Part shown: in pieces, positions 9,001 through 17,312 of the stretch
Numbering within the stretch: the first letter of the stretch is position 1
Layout: each line of letters begins with the position of its first letter
From: Paenibacillus hemerocallicola
GTDB taxonomy: Bacteria > Bacillota > Bacilli > Paenibacillales > NBRC-103111
NCBI RefSeq assembly: GCF_006265175.1
Contig: NZ_VDCQ01000042.1
Span: 1 to 64,000, forward strand
Length of the DNA stretch: 64,000 bases
Direction: 5' to 3'
The notes under the pieces: generated by a model
Told to the model about the DNA's origin: nothing
The model's input: the letters and a program-made list of their open reading frames with translations, nothing else
Databases searched by the model: none
Translations under genes and position numbers: made by a program

Positions 9001-12000
9001 CCCGGCCTCCCGCAGCTTTTTCTCTTCATCCTGCCAGCGGATCATTCCGCTCAAATGCGCTTTGACGTCCTGCTTGGCGATGCTCTTGCCGGGCAGGACG
9101 AACGACTTGAGCAGCTTGACGATTCTGTTTTGTCCAAGCCATTTCGGCAAAAACCACTCCAGCTCCGTCTTCGTCCATTCCGACAGGGTCAGCGCGGCGT
9201 CGAACCGGAGCGCTTCCGCGGAGAAAACCGAACAAACCCGTCGCCTCGCTTCGTCCCTTCTCCGGCCTTGCTCGACCGCCTTCTTCAGCCGTTTCGCGTC
9301 CTCCTCGGGCTGCGGGGATTCCAGCGTCGCGGGCTTCAAGTCGGGCATGCGCAGCAGGAAATCGCACAACCGCACGAGCCGGTCGCACGCCTCGCCGGTG
9401 TAAGCCTGCGCATCCAGCCGAAGATATTCCGCCGCCTTAGCCAGCGCTTCCCGGCTATCGGACAACGTCGGCGCGTAGCGCCCCAGCGCTTGCTCCACTT
9501 CCGCTTTTAGCGACTGCGAATAAGCGGTGACGCGGGCTTCGCTCCACGGGTGACCCGCGGGACTGCCGCATTCCTCGCCCGCGGCCCGGATTTGGGAAGC
9601 CAGATCCCGCCATACGGAAACGGTCTCCGGCATAAGCCGCTCGATCGCTTCCGGCTCGAAGCGCACGGCGTCCGACTGCATCCCCGCCCGCTCGTAACCG
9701 GCTATCGCCTCATACAAGGAGAACCCGAAAGGCTGCCTCGCATGCAGGGCGGCCACGTACCCGTTCAACTCGCCGCGCAATAGGGATAAACGGTCGGCCT
9801 GAGCTTTCCATTCCTCCGGAGGCATCGTTCTCGGCGCTTCCAATGCCGCATTCAATTGGTCCAGTACGGCCTTCTTCGTGCTTTTGTTGGAATGCAGCTC
9901 CAGGCAATACGGATCCAGACCGATCTTGGCGAGCCGGGTCTGCACGACGGTGAGGGCGGCCATCTTCTCCGCGACGAACAGGACTCGTTTCCCGTTCGCC
10001 AGCGCCGTCGCGATCATATTCGTGATCGTCTGCGATTTGCCGGTGCCGGGCGGACCGTGGAGCACGAAGCTGCACCCTTCCGCCGCCGCCCGGATCGCTG
10101 CCAGCTGGGAGGAATCGGCGCTGACCGGAACGGGTAGCGCGGCCGGATGCGCTTCGTCAAGCGTCGCGTCGGCGCCTTCCTCCGGCTCCCGCAGTCCTTT
10201 CAGCCGGCCGTCCATCAGGCTTGCTACGATATCGTTCTGCGCCAGCTCCCCGGAGCGGGTGCGGATATCGTTCCACATGACGAACTGGCCGAACGAGAAC
10301 AAGCCGAGATAAGCGGTCTCTTCCACGTCCCACCGCGTCATCTGCATGAGAGCGTGACGGAATGCGCCGAATATTTGCTTCAAGTCGATTCCGTTCGCAT
10401 CTTTCGGCAGCGGGTCCAAGCCGCCGATACCGATACCGTAATCCTGGCGCAGCATTTCCAGCAAAGTGATGTTTGCCTGCGGCTCTTCGTCCCGCACGCG
10501 AATGACGTAACCGGCCCGCGACGATTTCTTCAAAATGTCGACGGGAATAAGTACGATCGGAGCGCGTCTCGGCATTTCGCTGACGGGCGACTCGTACCAT
10601 TTCAGCAAGCCGAGCGCCAAGTACAGCGTGTTGGCGCCATTCTCCTCCAGCGCGACGCGTGCGCTCCGATACAGATGAACAAGCCTTTTGTCGAGCTCGG
10701 GCGGACTCAGGTCGGCGCGCAGCCGTTTCTTCGTGAACTCCTCTTTCAGCAGGGCGGCGAGCGGATGACCAGCACCGATCGTCTGGTACAGCTCCGGGCT
10801 GCGCCCGTCGTCCTGCCAATCGCCGGGCTTCGCCATGAGCTGGAATTCCTCCCGCTCGGCAAGCGCATCCTCCAAATCCGCAAGCTGAACCGCCATCAAT
10901 GGAACGCTCGACTTCGACAAACGGAAATTGATCAGCGCATTGCGGAGCGACAAATCGAGCAGCCGCCGTTCCCACAGCTTCTGTCTCGTGATCGGGATCG
11001 ACTCCGCATCGGCCGGCCGCCCCACTACATCCAACAGCTCGGGGGCGGCCGTCTCCGGCAAAGGCCGCACGGGCGTCTGCGAGTCGATCTCCCAGCCTTG
11101 CGGCGTCGCAACGCGCACAGGCAGCGGACGTATCGCACCGGCGCGAGCCCGCCTGACATCGACGACGCAGTCGAACTTGGCCGGGTCGGCCAACCGGGCG
11201 GCGGCCATCGACACCGCCTCCTCGAAGCCGGCCGTGCTTCCTTCGACGAAAGCGGTCGATTCGATAACGCAAATCTCGTGAATACCGGGTGCGATCCGTT
11301 TCGTGAGCAGCGACATGTCGTCCTGTACGCTTTCGGGAAACGTTTCTTCCACGAGCCATAGCCCGACGAAGGCGTGCTTCTCCACGAAAACGAGCAACGG
11401 ATGCAAACCGACCGCCTCCAAACAGGCGGCGTACAGGAGCGACAAATCGAGGCAGTTGCCCATGCGGTGGGCGAACACCGTCTCCGGCAGGCGGACGCGC
11501 TGGCCGATTTGCTCGAAGCTCGGAGGCGCCACGCTGTAGGCGACGCCCCTGTTCTGCAGCGCCGCATAAACCGCCGCCGCCTGGATTTTCGCCCGATTCG
11601 GATCTTTGCTCTGGTAGGCGGTAAAGGACGGGCTTCCGCTCCATTTGCCCAATATATCCGCCGCCTCGCGAACGATCTGCGACACTTGGGGATGATTGGG
11701 CGTAACGAAGGCCGCCGCCATTTCGGGCAGAACGGCTAGCCCGCTCCACTCGTCGAACGCGAGTACCGTAATGGGGGCGCTCGCCTCATAAACCGGCGAC
11801 TGCCCTTGAAGCACGGACAGCTTGAGCATCCCCGTCATCCGTTCGGACAGACCGGCCAAATAAGCGGACGACAGCTGCAGACGGACCGCGCCCAAATCGA
11901 TCGATTGGCCGGCCGGGAGCAGGTCGTACGCGTTGCTCCATTCATAGGCAAACTCCGGCTCGGCATTCAGCCTGACGGTTAGTCCGCGAATATCTTCGGA

Positions 12001-12108
12001 CGTTCTATTGGTCAAGACGATTCGTTTTACGATAGGAACATGATTTTGCTGCATCGCATAATTGACGGTTTCGCTATAGATCCATTCGCAGCTCATTCGA
12101 TCGTTCAA
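6085..12108 (-). CDS. Giant DUF4011 / SF1 helicase / Vsr-like nuclease / DUF3320 protein, candidate antiphage factor
   Basis: About 2007 residues. I start at the TTG at 12108, because GGAGGAG (12117-12123) lies 8 nt upstream; the frame runs open to an ATG at 12165 that has no site. Order of parts: a beta-rich N-terminus; a transglutaminase-like segment (GNCLDLSLLYAACLEAVGL, then KHAFVG) near residues 217-250; a DUF4011 region from about 380; an SF1 helicase core with Walker A GPPGTGKS near 685 and Walker B FDEAS near 1326, then GDPKQLPP; a Vsr/MTES_1575-like nuclease around 1640 (GYRIDLAV, ILLDG); an Ala/Gly/Ser-rich linker at about 1735-1822; and a DUF3320-like C-terminus. Large proteins of this order are linked to phage defence. 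It stands alone in its transcription unit, so if it is a defence system it is a single-gene one. Domain names are from memory of the families. Confidence 0.88.
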   Translation of the reverse strand: MNDRMSCEWIYSETVNYAMQQNHVPIVKRIVLTNRTSEDIRGLTVRLNAEPEFAYEWSNAYDLLPAGQSIDLGAVRLQLSSAYLAGLSERMTGMLKLSVLQGQSPVYEASAPITVLAFDEWSGLAVLPEMAAAFVTPNHPQVSQIVREAADILGKWSGSPSFTAYQSKDPNRAKIQAAAVYAALQNRGVAYSVAPPSFEQIGQRVRLPETVFAHRMGNCLDLSLLYAACLEAVGLHPLLVFVEKHAFVGLWLVEETFPESVQDDMSLLTKRIAPGIHEICVIESTAFVEGSTAGFEEAVSMAAARLADPAKFDCVVDVRRARAGAIRPLPVRVATPQGWEIDSQTPVRPLPETAAPELLDVVGRPADAESIPITRQKLWERRLLDLSLRNALINFRLSKSSVPLMAVQLADLEDALAEREEFQLMAKPGDWQDDGRSPELYQTIGAGHPLAALLKEEFTKKRLRADLSPPELDKRLVHLYRSARVALEENGANTLYLALGLLKWYESPVSEMPRRAPIVLIPVDILKKSSRAGYVIRVRDEEPQANITLLEMLRQDYGIGIGGLDPLPKDANGIDLKQIFGAFRHALMQMTRWDVEETAYLGLFSFGQFVMWNDIRTRSGELAQNDIVASLMDGRLKGLREPEEGADATLDEAHPAALPVPVSADSSQLAAIRAAAEGCSFVLHGPPGTGKSQTITNMIATALANGKRVLFVAEKMAALTVVQTRLAKIGLDPYCLELHSNKSTKKAVLDQLNAALEAPRTMPPEEWKAQADRLSLLRGELNGYVAALHARQPFGFSLYEAIAGYERAGMQSDAVRFEPEAIERLMPETVSVWRDLASQIRAAGEECGSPAGHPWSEARVTAYSQSLKAEVEQALGRYAPTLSDSREALAKAAEYLRLDAQAYTGEACDRLVRLCDFLLRMPDLKPATLESPQPEEDAKRLKKAVEQGRRRDEARRRVCSVFSAEALRFDAALTLSEWTKTELEWFLPKWLGQNRIVKLLKSFVLPGKSIAKQDVKAHLSGMIRWQDEEKKLREAGAFASTLLGGDLWDEDNGRWDDVEAANEWLLELNALLVASFGPEAPAVRRRFAELLRNGRAEFEARSSLLREAAERYRSMKAAEEELFRLLLVDRESLVIAAESEDRFRFMRQKAAVWEASLDALRNWCAWRKVRDEGAAAGLLPLILPYERGELANGQLVPAFERGLYKACANFIMEKDERLGSFSGSLFEEKIGRFAETDRVFEELTRREIAARLAARVPHMTQEAAQSSEAGILQRAVRSGGRSISIRRLFEQIPHLLPRLTPCMLMSPISVAQYLDPTGPKFDLVIFDEASQVPTAQAVGALARGRQAVIVGDPKQLPPTSFFSRMNDESEEEHGVSDDLESILDDCLAIGMPQMHLSWHYRSRHESLIAFSNAQYYDNRLMTFPSPDEPVSCVKWNPVEGVYDRGRTKQNRAEGEAVVAEIARRLRDDRLRRHSIGVVTFSSIQQSLIEDLLDEALKRETDLELLIAELPEPIFVKNLENVQGDERDVILFSIGYGPDAAGKVSLNFGPLNRQGGWRRLNVAVSRARREMHVFSTLQAHQLSASRTSAQGVLGLKAFLDYAEKGKQALPAAEAARGISDNADIHRNVAAELERLGYEADLYVGTSGYRIDLAVKDPGQPGTYRLGILLDGLMYRNAKTARDRDILRDSVLEQLGWRLHRLWMPDWWDNRGAEIRKIRQALERTVQASAPDADDAGIGDSRASGGSGAAGRSGGAAERVSGVETADTAAAIRAASESAAEPAAGGEPAEPAAAPTASGGRSAPDSAGRPDADVPQTGGLPDNAEPYRPCLLDSIAAGTDAFYAPEYTRIICEQIAKVVSEEGPISRGLLAKRVLTAWGISRMGAKLDRHFTELLAKMRLTATTWDGTEFYWPEGNDPEQWATWRIAADEAQRRNAEDLPPEEIANAVRTVLAAQISLPEDDLIKQVVKLLGYVRSGAALDKAARSGIACAITRGFAFADDQGRIVYKA

Positions 12109-12690
12109 CGGTACAACTCCTCCTGCTCGCGTAAATGCCGGGCCCGCCGACAGACAAGCCCGCATAAAGGTTTCATAGCTGTATCATAGCATTATATTCG
12201 CGCCGTTGCGCGGTTTTTCGACCCGATGGGCGAAAAGGCGCCGGTTTGCGACAGCGTGAAAGGGCGTAGGGAAGCAACGGGAGCAGGTTATCGGCAAGAG
12301 GAGCGGGAACGCGGTAGGAAAGGAGGTGGGCCGGGTACACAAGCGCGACGGGACCGCATGCAGCGCTAGCGGTACGCGGGCAAGAGCCTTGCACGAGGAA
12401 ATTTTTGCAACCGGAATGCTATTGCCGGGTCCTCCCTTCGCTTCTGGAACAAAAAGTTCCGATATTATCGGAAAAGGCCGGCATATCGGGGCCTAGCGGA
12501 ACGATTTTTTCCGCTAACCCGTTCCGTTCCTGCCGCTCCGAGTTAGATTTGTTTTCACCGAACGGCCGACCGCCGTCATGCAGCGCAACACCGCGCGCCG
12601 GGAGCTTTGCACGGTTCGATAACGGACCTGAATGTTCCGTTTGGCCCTGGAAATCCGATGAGTAGCCGGAAGCTCGTCCCCAACCGACTA
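12109..12690. other. Non-coding region upstream of the helicase gene
   Basis: No credible gene in either strand. It contains the helicase promoter region and, at 12494-12516, one more copy of the window-wide palindrome (TAGCGGAA-N7-TTCCGCTA). Short inverted repeats such as GGAACAAAAAGTTCC are also present. Confidence 0.6.
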
Positions 12691-13090
12691 CCTGTAAAAT
12701 ATGAGGCTGTTGAAAAAGTCTGCAAAGAGAGGAAGCGCCGGGAGACAAGAGGCGGGGGAATGCGCTCCACATCCGTTAAAATCGTGTTGTTTATATGATT
12801 TTAGCGGTTACAACACGATTTTAAAGTCAACCGCTTCGCTTTCCGCACATTTCCCCCACCTCTTTTTGTATGACAATTCTCTCTTTTTGACTTTTTCAAC
12901 AACCTGAAAATATGCAGTTATATTTAGGAAAAACAAGAAATTCGCTGAAATAACTGGAAAACATGCAGGCAAATTACCGCCAGATCGTAAAATGAGCGAA
13001 AACGAACGAGAATAACTGTATATTTTCCAGTTCTCTACCATAGCGAGGCAAGTGTTCACCGAAATAACTGCATGTTTTCCAGTTCGTTCG
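12691..13090. repeat. Second copy of the ATGCAGTT repeat family, split by a MITE
   Basis: CCTGTAAAATATG (12691-12703) continues after the MITE as CAGTT...GGAAAAA...AACTGGAAAACATGCAG and ends with further copies of AATAACTGTATATTTTCCAGTT-like units up to about 13085. Rejoining the two parts gives CTGTAAAATATGCAGTT, one base different from the uninterrupted copy at 3704-3720. Confidence 0.75.
12704..12906. mobile_element. 203-bp MITE with 17-bp terminal inverted repeats and 8-bp target duplication
   Basis: The left end AGGCTGTTGAAAAAGTC (12704-12720) and the complement of the right end (12889-12905) agree in 16 of 17 bases. AAAATATG flanks it on both sides (12696-12703 and 12907-12914), consistent with an 8-bp target-site duplication. 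The inside is one long imperfect hairpin, including a perfect 15-bp inverted repeat (12776-12790 with 12810-12824). It has no coding capacity, so it would be moved by a transposase encoded elsewhere. Ends of this kind occur on DDE insertion sequences of Firmicutes; the exact family cannot be set from here. Confidence 0.85.
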
Positions 13091-13201
13091 AGCTATTCGA
13101 CGGCCTTTTAGATACCGGCAGGCTTCCGTAAAGGAACTTTTAGTCCCCCGATCCGTGTGAAGCACATCCGAGCTCTAGAGGTTGCTTTTCTCGGTAAAGA
13201 A

Positions 13202-13239
13202 AGGTTCATTTCGCTGTAGTACTTTAGCGAAGTGAACCT
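13202..13239. repeat. Imperfect inverted repeat downstream of the beta-helix gene
   Basis: AGGTTCATTTCGCT pairs with AGCGAAGTGAACCTT around a 9-base loop. The GTTCA/TGAAC core resembles GTGAACC-type sequences near 44245 and 56285, but the similarity is short. It has no U-tract. Confidence 0.4.
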
Positions 13240-13250
13240 TCTTTATGGTT

Positions 13251-13280
13251 CGAAAAAGCTTGATTTCTCAAGCTTTTTCG
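13251..13280. terminator. Bidirectional-looking terminator of the carbohydrate operon
   Basis: CGAAAAAGCTTGA and TCAAGCTTTTTCG form a perfect 13-bp stem around a 4-base loop. It lies about 120 bases past the stop of the beta-helix gene on the minus strand, with no gene between. Confidence 0.65.
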
Positions 13281-13398
13281 GAATTGGCATAATGGGCGGC
13301 TTCGTGTCGATAGACCTCAGCGTCGTCGCCGGACATGCCCACGATATCGCACTATCGGAGGCACTACTCGCTGTAGAAGCATCGTCGACTTGTTGTCT

Positions 13399-15138
13399 TT
13401 AGATGCCCATCGGGATCGTAAACATCTCCGGCGCCGCCGAATACGACACGACCAGCTCGTCTCCCGACGCCAGCGTATACAGATTGTTGGCCGGCAGCCC
13501 GGACGAGCCCCCGCCGACGATGGTCTGATCCGTCCCCCGCTTGAACAGCACCTGCGTCACGGTTCCTCCCCGTACGGCCACTTGCTGGAGGAGTCCGCCG
13601 TTATTCGTATACGTAAACGGCGTGGCGCCGACGGCAATTCCCGCCCTGGGCTTTTTGACATATAGAAACTGGTTGGCATCATGGTCGAAAATATCGCGGA
13701 TCGTCGAATCTTCCCCGTTGTCGTACACCCCGCCGGCCGACGTATTCCAATAATTGACGGTCAGCTTCTCGATCCGCGTATGACGGGCGCCCGCATCGGT
13801 CTGAATGCGCTCATGCAAGCCGCCGCTGACCTCGGCATTCAGCGAGCCTACGGCGAAATGCAGCTTTCTCGCCGAATAGCAATTGATCAGCTTCGTAAAT
13901 TGCCCTTGGTCCATCACGTCGTCGGTCCCGTTTCCCTCGAAGCCGAGTCCGCTGAACGAATTGAATCGCGAGCCCGGGGCGACGACGACGCCGTGGATGC
14001 CGATCGCCTCCGAGGTGCCGCCGACGAACGTATTCTGGTCGCCGTCGGCAATCCGGATGCCGATGCCGGTCAACCCCTCGATGATCGGGTTGATAAACGT
14101 GTTGCAGGTCGAGCGGAGATTGCGCGACGGCGATTTGCCGATATGGATGCCGGTATACGGTCTATTCGTCATCGGCTGCTCGTTGACCGAGCACGTCACG
14201 CTTTCGAATACGCTGGCCACCGTCCAGAGCAGCTTGAGCGCGGTCCCGGTCGCCGAATTCGCTTCGCGCAAATTGACGTTGCGGATGACGAGATGCGACG
14301 CGTTCTCCGTGAACAATAAGTCGGTGATTCCGGCGTTTCCTTCGATCGTCAAGTCCTCGACGGATATTCCATAGATGACGGAAGGGCCGAACGGACTCCC
14401 GTCGATCGTAAACGCTCTGCCCGAGCCGGTATATTTCAGAACGGTATCGTGCTTGCCCGCCCCCCGGACCGACAAATACGAATACCCCCAGTTCGGGCTC
14501 GCGGATGTGGCGCACACGCCCTTCGGCAGTACGATCGATCGTCTGCCGCTGGATACGGCATACGCGATCGCCGCGGAGAGCGGCACGCCGTTGTCGGTCG
14601 TGCCGTCCATGATCGCCCCGAACCACGTCGGATTGACCGCGCCGCCGGACACCCTGACCCAGCAGCCGTTCCCCGTCGGATTCGTCTCGCCCCCGCCCGC
14701 CAGAAAGGCCGGCAAGCCGGCCACGGTTCCGCTCCACGGAACGGTAGCGCTGATGACAACCCCGCCGTTGTGACCCGACTTGGGCGCAGAAGCTTTCCAG
14801 ACGAATTCGCCGCCGCCGTTCGCGTCCATCGGCAAGGAAAGGGCCGACGCCCCGCCGGGGTAAGTGGCAAATACGGACAGTACCCTGACGATTTGCCCGT
14901 CGTCCAGCAAGGTCGTATCCAGCGCGAGGAGAGCGGTGACGGAAGGAACGGCTATGATGCAGTCATCGTCGGTTTTTTTGTCCTTTGCATAAGCGGTTCG
15001 CCCTCCCGGAATTCCGGCGGCGGCCAGCGCGACCCCCGCCATCCCTATGGAGGCCAACAGCTTTCTGCGGCTCGTACGGACCGCCGGAGCCTGCGGTCCG
15101 ATCCGCTCTTGCTCTTCTTGCTCGAATCGGTTATCCAT
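13399..15138 (-). CDS. Tat-exported right-handed beta-helix (pectate-lyase-fold) protein
   Basis: 579 residues from the ATG at 15138, which has GGGAGGG 7 nt upstream; the frame is open to 15339 without support. A twin-arginine signal (SRRKLL at 23-28, then a hydrophobic stretch ending AYA near 51) indicates folded export. The middle holds many short beta-strand and turn repeats with the GxxIRIAD / NTFVGGTS / NSFSGLGF pattern of parallel beta-helix enzymes of the pectate lyase superfamily (also seen in GH55-like and phage tailspike proteins). It is the last gene of a four-gene operon with a glycosidase and two solute-binding proteins, so it likely cuts or binds an extracellular polysaccharide. 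The substrate is unknown, and catalytic residues cannot be assigned by eye. Confidence 0.82.
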   Translation of the reverse strand: MDNRFEQEEQERIGPQAPAVRTSRRKLLASIGMAGVALAAAGIPGGRTAYAKDKKTDDDCIIAVPSVTALLALDTTLLDDGQIVRVLSVFATYPGGASALSLPMDANGGGEFVWKASAPKSGHNGGVVISATVPWSGTVAGLPAFLAGGGETNPTGNGCWVRVSGGAVNPTWFGAIMDGTTDNGVPLSAAIAYAVSSGRRSIVLPKGVCATSASPNWGYSYLSVRGAGKHDTVLKYTGSGRAFTIDGSPFGPSVIYGISVEDLTIEGNAGITDLLFTENASHLVIRNVNLREANSATGTALKLLWTVASVFESVTCSVNEQPMTNRPYTGIHIGKSPSRNLRSTCNTFINPIIEGLTGIGIRIADGDQNTFVGGTSEAIGIHGVVVAPGSRFNSFSGLGFEGNGTDDVMDQGQFTKLINCYSARKLHFAVGSLNAEVSGGLHERIQTDAGARHTRIEKLTVNYWNTSAGGVYDNGEDSTIRDIFDHDANQFLYVKKPRAGIAVGATPFTYTNNGGLLQQVAVRGGTVTQVLFKRGTDQTIVGGGSSGLPANNLYTLASGDELVVSYSAAPEMFTIPMGI

Positions 15139-15173
15139 TTTATTCCCTCCCGGATTCGTTGCTTGCTCGGATC

Positions 15174-17234
15174 TTATTCGATATCCTCGAGTACCGCCAT
15201 CGCGTGCAGCCCGACCTCGGGAATCGTAAACACGATGCCGTCCTCCTCTTCCGAGAAAGGGAGCGGCTCCAGCTGCGGCGCCAAGTAGACGCGGGCGGGC
15301 TTCCTCCGGATGCGCACCGTAATATTGTAGAGCGGCCATATTTCTTCAATGAACGTTTTGGAGCCGCCTGCCTTCTCCTCGCGCACCTGCACCAGATGAA
15401 CGATCCACCGGCTTCCTTGGCGCATCAGGTTGACCTCCACGCCGATCGGCGCATCGACCTCGATCAGCGGCTTCGGGCGTAGCAGCTTGTAGCCGTCCAT
15501 ATAGATCCGGCGAAGCCAAGGCGAGCCCGTCTTCCAGTACGACGCCTCGATGGGGGCGGATATATACAGACACGCGCCCTTGCCGTAAGGATGTAACGTA
15601 ATGGCCGGATCGCCGGTCTTTACAGCCGGATGGGCGTGCTGATGGTATACGTGGCGGTGCGTCTTCGTTTCCATCGCAGGCTCCATATAAACGGACAGCA
15701 GCCGCGCGCTCGCGGAAGGACGAACCTTCAGCACCGGCGCATTCGTGCCCTTGAGGAGCACCGGCATATCCGGAACGTCGGGAAACAGGTCCCGATCCAA
15801 GCCGGACATGTACGCCACGCTGTATCTGGACGTATCGTCAAAGTCGGCGCCGAACACGTCGGCCAGCCCGAAATTCGCTTTTCGGATTCCGTCCTCTCCG
15901 TACAAGGACGTTCTATGCGTCGCAATCAGCAGGCCGCCGTCGCGTACGAACTTCCGTACCGCTTCCTCCGCCTCCGGCGATACGCAAGCCTGGTCCGGCA
16001 TTGCAAGCACGGCATACTTGTCGAGGCGCTTAAGCAAATCTCGCTCCGACATCACGTCGAAATGAACGTTCCCTTCGATCAGCATCCGGTTGATTCCGTT
16101 CAAACCGTCATCGGCGTGGTTCGGAAGCGAAGTCGCTTCGAGCATGCGCCTGTTGCCGACGCCGTGCAGCACCGCCATATCGGCAACACTCTCCGCCCCG
16201 AGCAGCCATTCCTCGCGTTCCCGGACGAATGCATTCGCTTCCTTCATCGCATCCACGACCGGCGGGGGCAGCGCGCCTCCCAGCGCACCCGACGGGAGCG
16301 GCACGTGGCCGAAACTGATCGAACCGCCCCCGGATACCGCAATCGCCGCGGCGGCCGTAAGCGTAGCGGCGGGCGCAAGCGTCCACTCCCCCCAGCTGCC
16401 CATCTCGCTCGGCATCATCAGCTCGAACGGCTTGCCCTTCGTCCGCTTCCATTTGGCCAGCAGGCTTCCGTACAAATAAATCGGCGGATGAAATTCCGAG
16501 GTCAAGTAGTCCGCATGCTCATCCGGCTCCATATGGGCAAACGCCAAATCCCCGGCGTGATTCCAGCCGATCTGCAGGTTCGGATCGAGCTTTTTCAGCC
16601 GTCCGGTTATAAAGCGCAAAAAGTCGGCGCGCATGTCCCGTTGGAACTGCTGCCATCTGCGCAGCTCGACGGATCCCGGTTGCGGAGAGACCGGCGGAGT
16701 TTGCCCGTACTTCTCCACATACCATTTCCGGCAATAATCGCAATGGCATGAGGACGGCCAGACGTACGTAATATCGAAGAAAAATCCGTCCACCCCATAC
16801 CGCTCCGCAATTTCCGTCAGTTGGGCGGCGACGTAATCCCGGTACGGGGAATTGAGACAGAGCAGGTCGTAAAAGCCGAACGCATTCGTCACCGGCGCGC
16901 CGTCTTTATCCCGCTGACGGTAGTCGGGGTTCGCGCCCGCGACGTAGCTGTTCAGTCCGACGTTGTAATAGGCGATCAAGCGAATGCCGTAACGCTGCGC
17001 CTCCCTTACCGCTTCCTCGAGCAAATCTTTGCCCAGCTTCGCGTTTTTCTTTCCGATGCGGGTATCGTAATACGATGTCCCGAAAGCGTCCTTGGTCATG
17101 AACGTCAGCGTCTGCATGCCGGCCTCCGCCATATCCCGCATATAACGCGGGACATCGAACGCGATTTCCGGTACCGCTTCCCCGATATGGAAATCGAGCA
17201 GCCCTCTTCGAAGTGTCTTATGATACAAGCTCAT
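15174..17234 (-). CDS. Glycosidase of the GHL6 / GH42-like alpha-beta barrel type
   Basis: 686 residues; start at 17234 with GGAGAG about 8 nt upstream. An N-terminal (beta/alpha)8 barrel includes GVDGFFFDITYVW, where D154 is the likely catalytic acid of the strand-end motif, followed by a CHCDYC cysteine cluster at 163-168. A beta-galactosidase-type trimerisation/GATase-like domain (about 360-550) and a C-terminal beta domain follow. This layout fits the hypothetical glycosyl hydrolase 6 group rather than a characterised enzyme. No signal peptide is visible, so it should act in the cytoplasm on an imported oligosaccharide. The downstream beta-helix gene begins 35 bases later and the upstream binding protein ends 78 bases before. 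Substrate unknown. Confidence 0.8.
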   Translation of the reverse strand: MSLYHKTLRRGLLDFHIGEAVPEIAFDVPRYMRDMAEAGMQTLTFMTKDAFGTSYYDTRIGKKNAKLGKDLLEEAVREAQRYGIRLIAYYNVGLNSYVAGANPDYRQRDKDGAPVTNAFGFYDLLCLNSPYRDYVAAQLTEIAERYGVDGFFFDITYVWPSSCHCDYCRKWYVEKYGQTPPVSPQPGSVELRRWQQFQRDMRADFLRFITGRLKKLDPNLQIGWNHAGDLAFAHMEPDEHADYLTSEFHPPIYLYGSLLAKWKRTKGKPFELMMPSEMGSWGEWTLAPAATLTAAAAIAVSGGGSISFGHVPLPSGALGGALPPPVVDAMKEANAFVREREEWLLGAESVADMAVLHGVGNRRMLEATSLPNHADDGLNGINRMLIEGNVHFDVMSERDLLKRLDKYAVLAMPDQACVSPEAEEAVRKFVRDGGLLIATHRTSLYGEDGIRKANFGLADVFGADFDDTSRYSVAYMSGLDRDLFPDVPDMPVLLKGTNAPVLKVRPSASARLLSVYMEPAMETKTHRHVYHQHAHPAVKTGDPAITLHPYGKGACLYISAPIEASYWKTGSPWLRRIYMDGYKLLRPKPLIEVDAPIGVEVNLMRQGSRWIVHLVQVREEKAGGSKTFIEEIWPLYNITVRIRRKPARVYLAPQLEPLPFSEEEDGIVFTIPEVGLHAMAVLEDIE

Positions 17235-17312
17235 CCGCTAAAACTCTCCATTCCTTCTGTTTGGTCCGAATCCGAATCCGAGTCCGGCATCAATCGCCCC
17301 GCGCCTCGCATT

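Noticed and set aside
10147-11749. Long frames of about 400-530 codons over the helicase N-terminal region
   Set aside because: They overlap the helicase gene in wrong phases and lack motifs.
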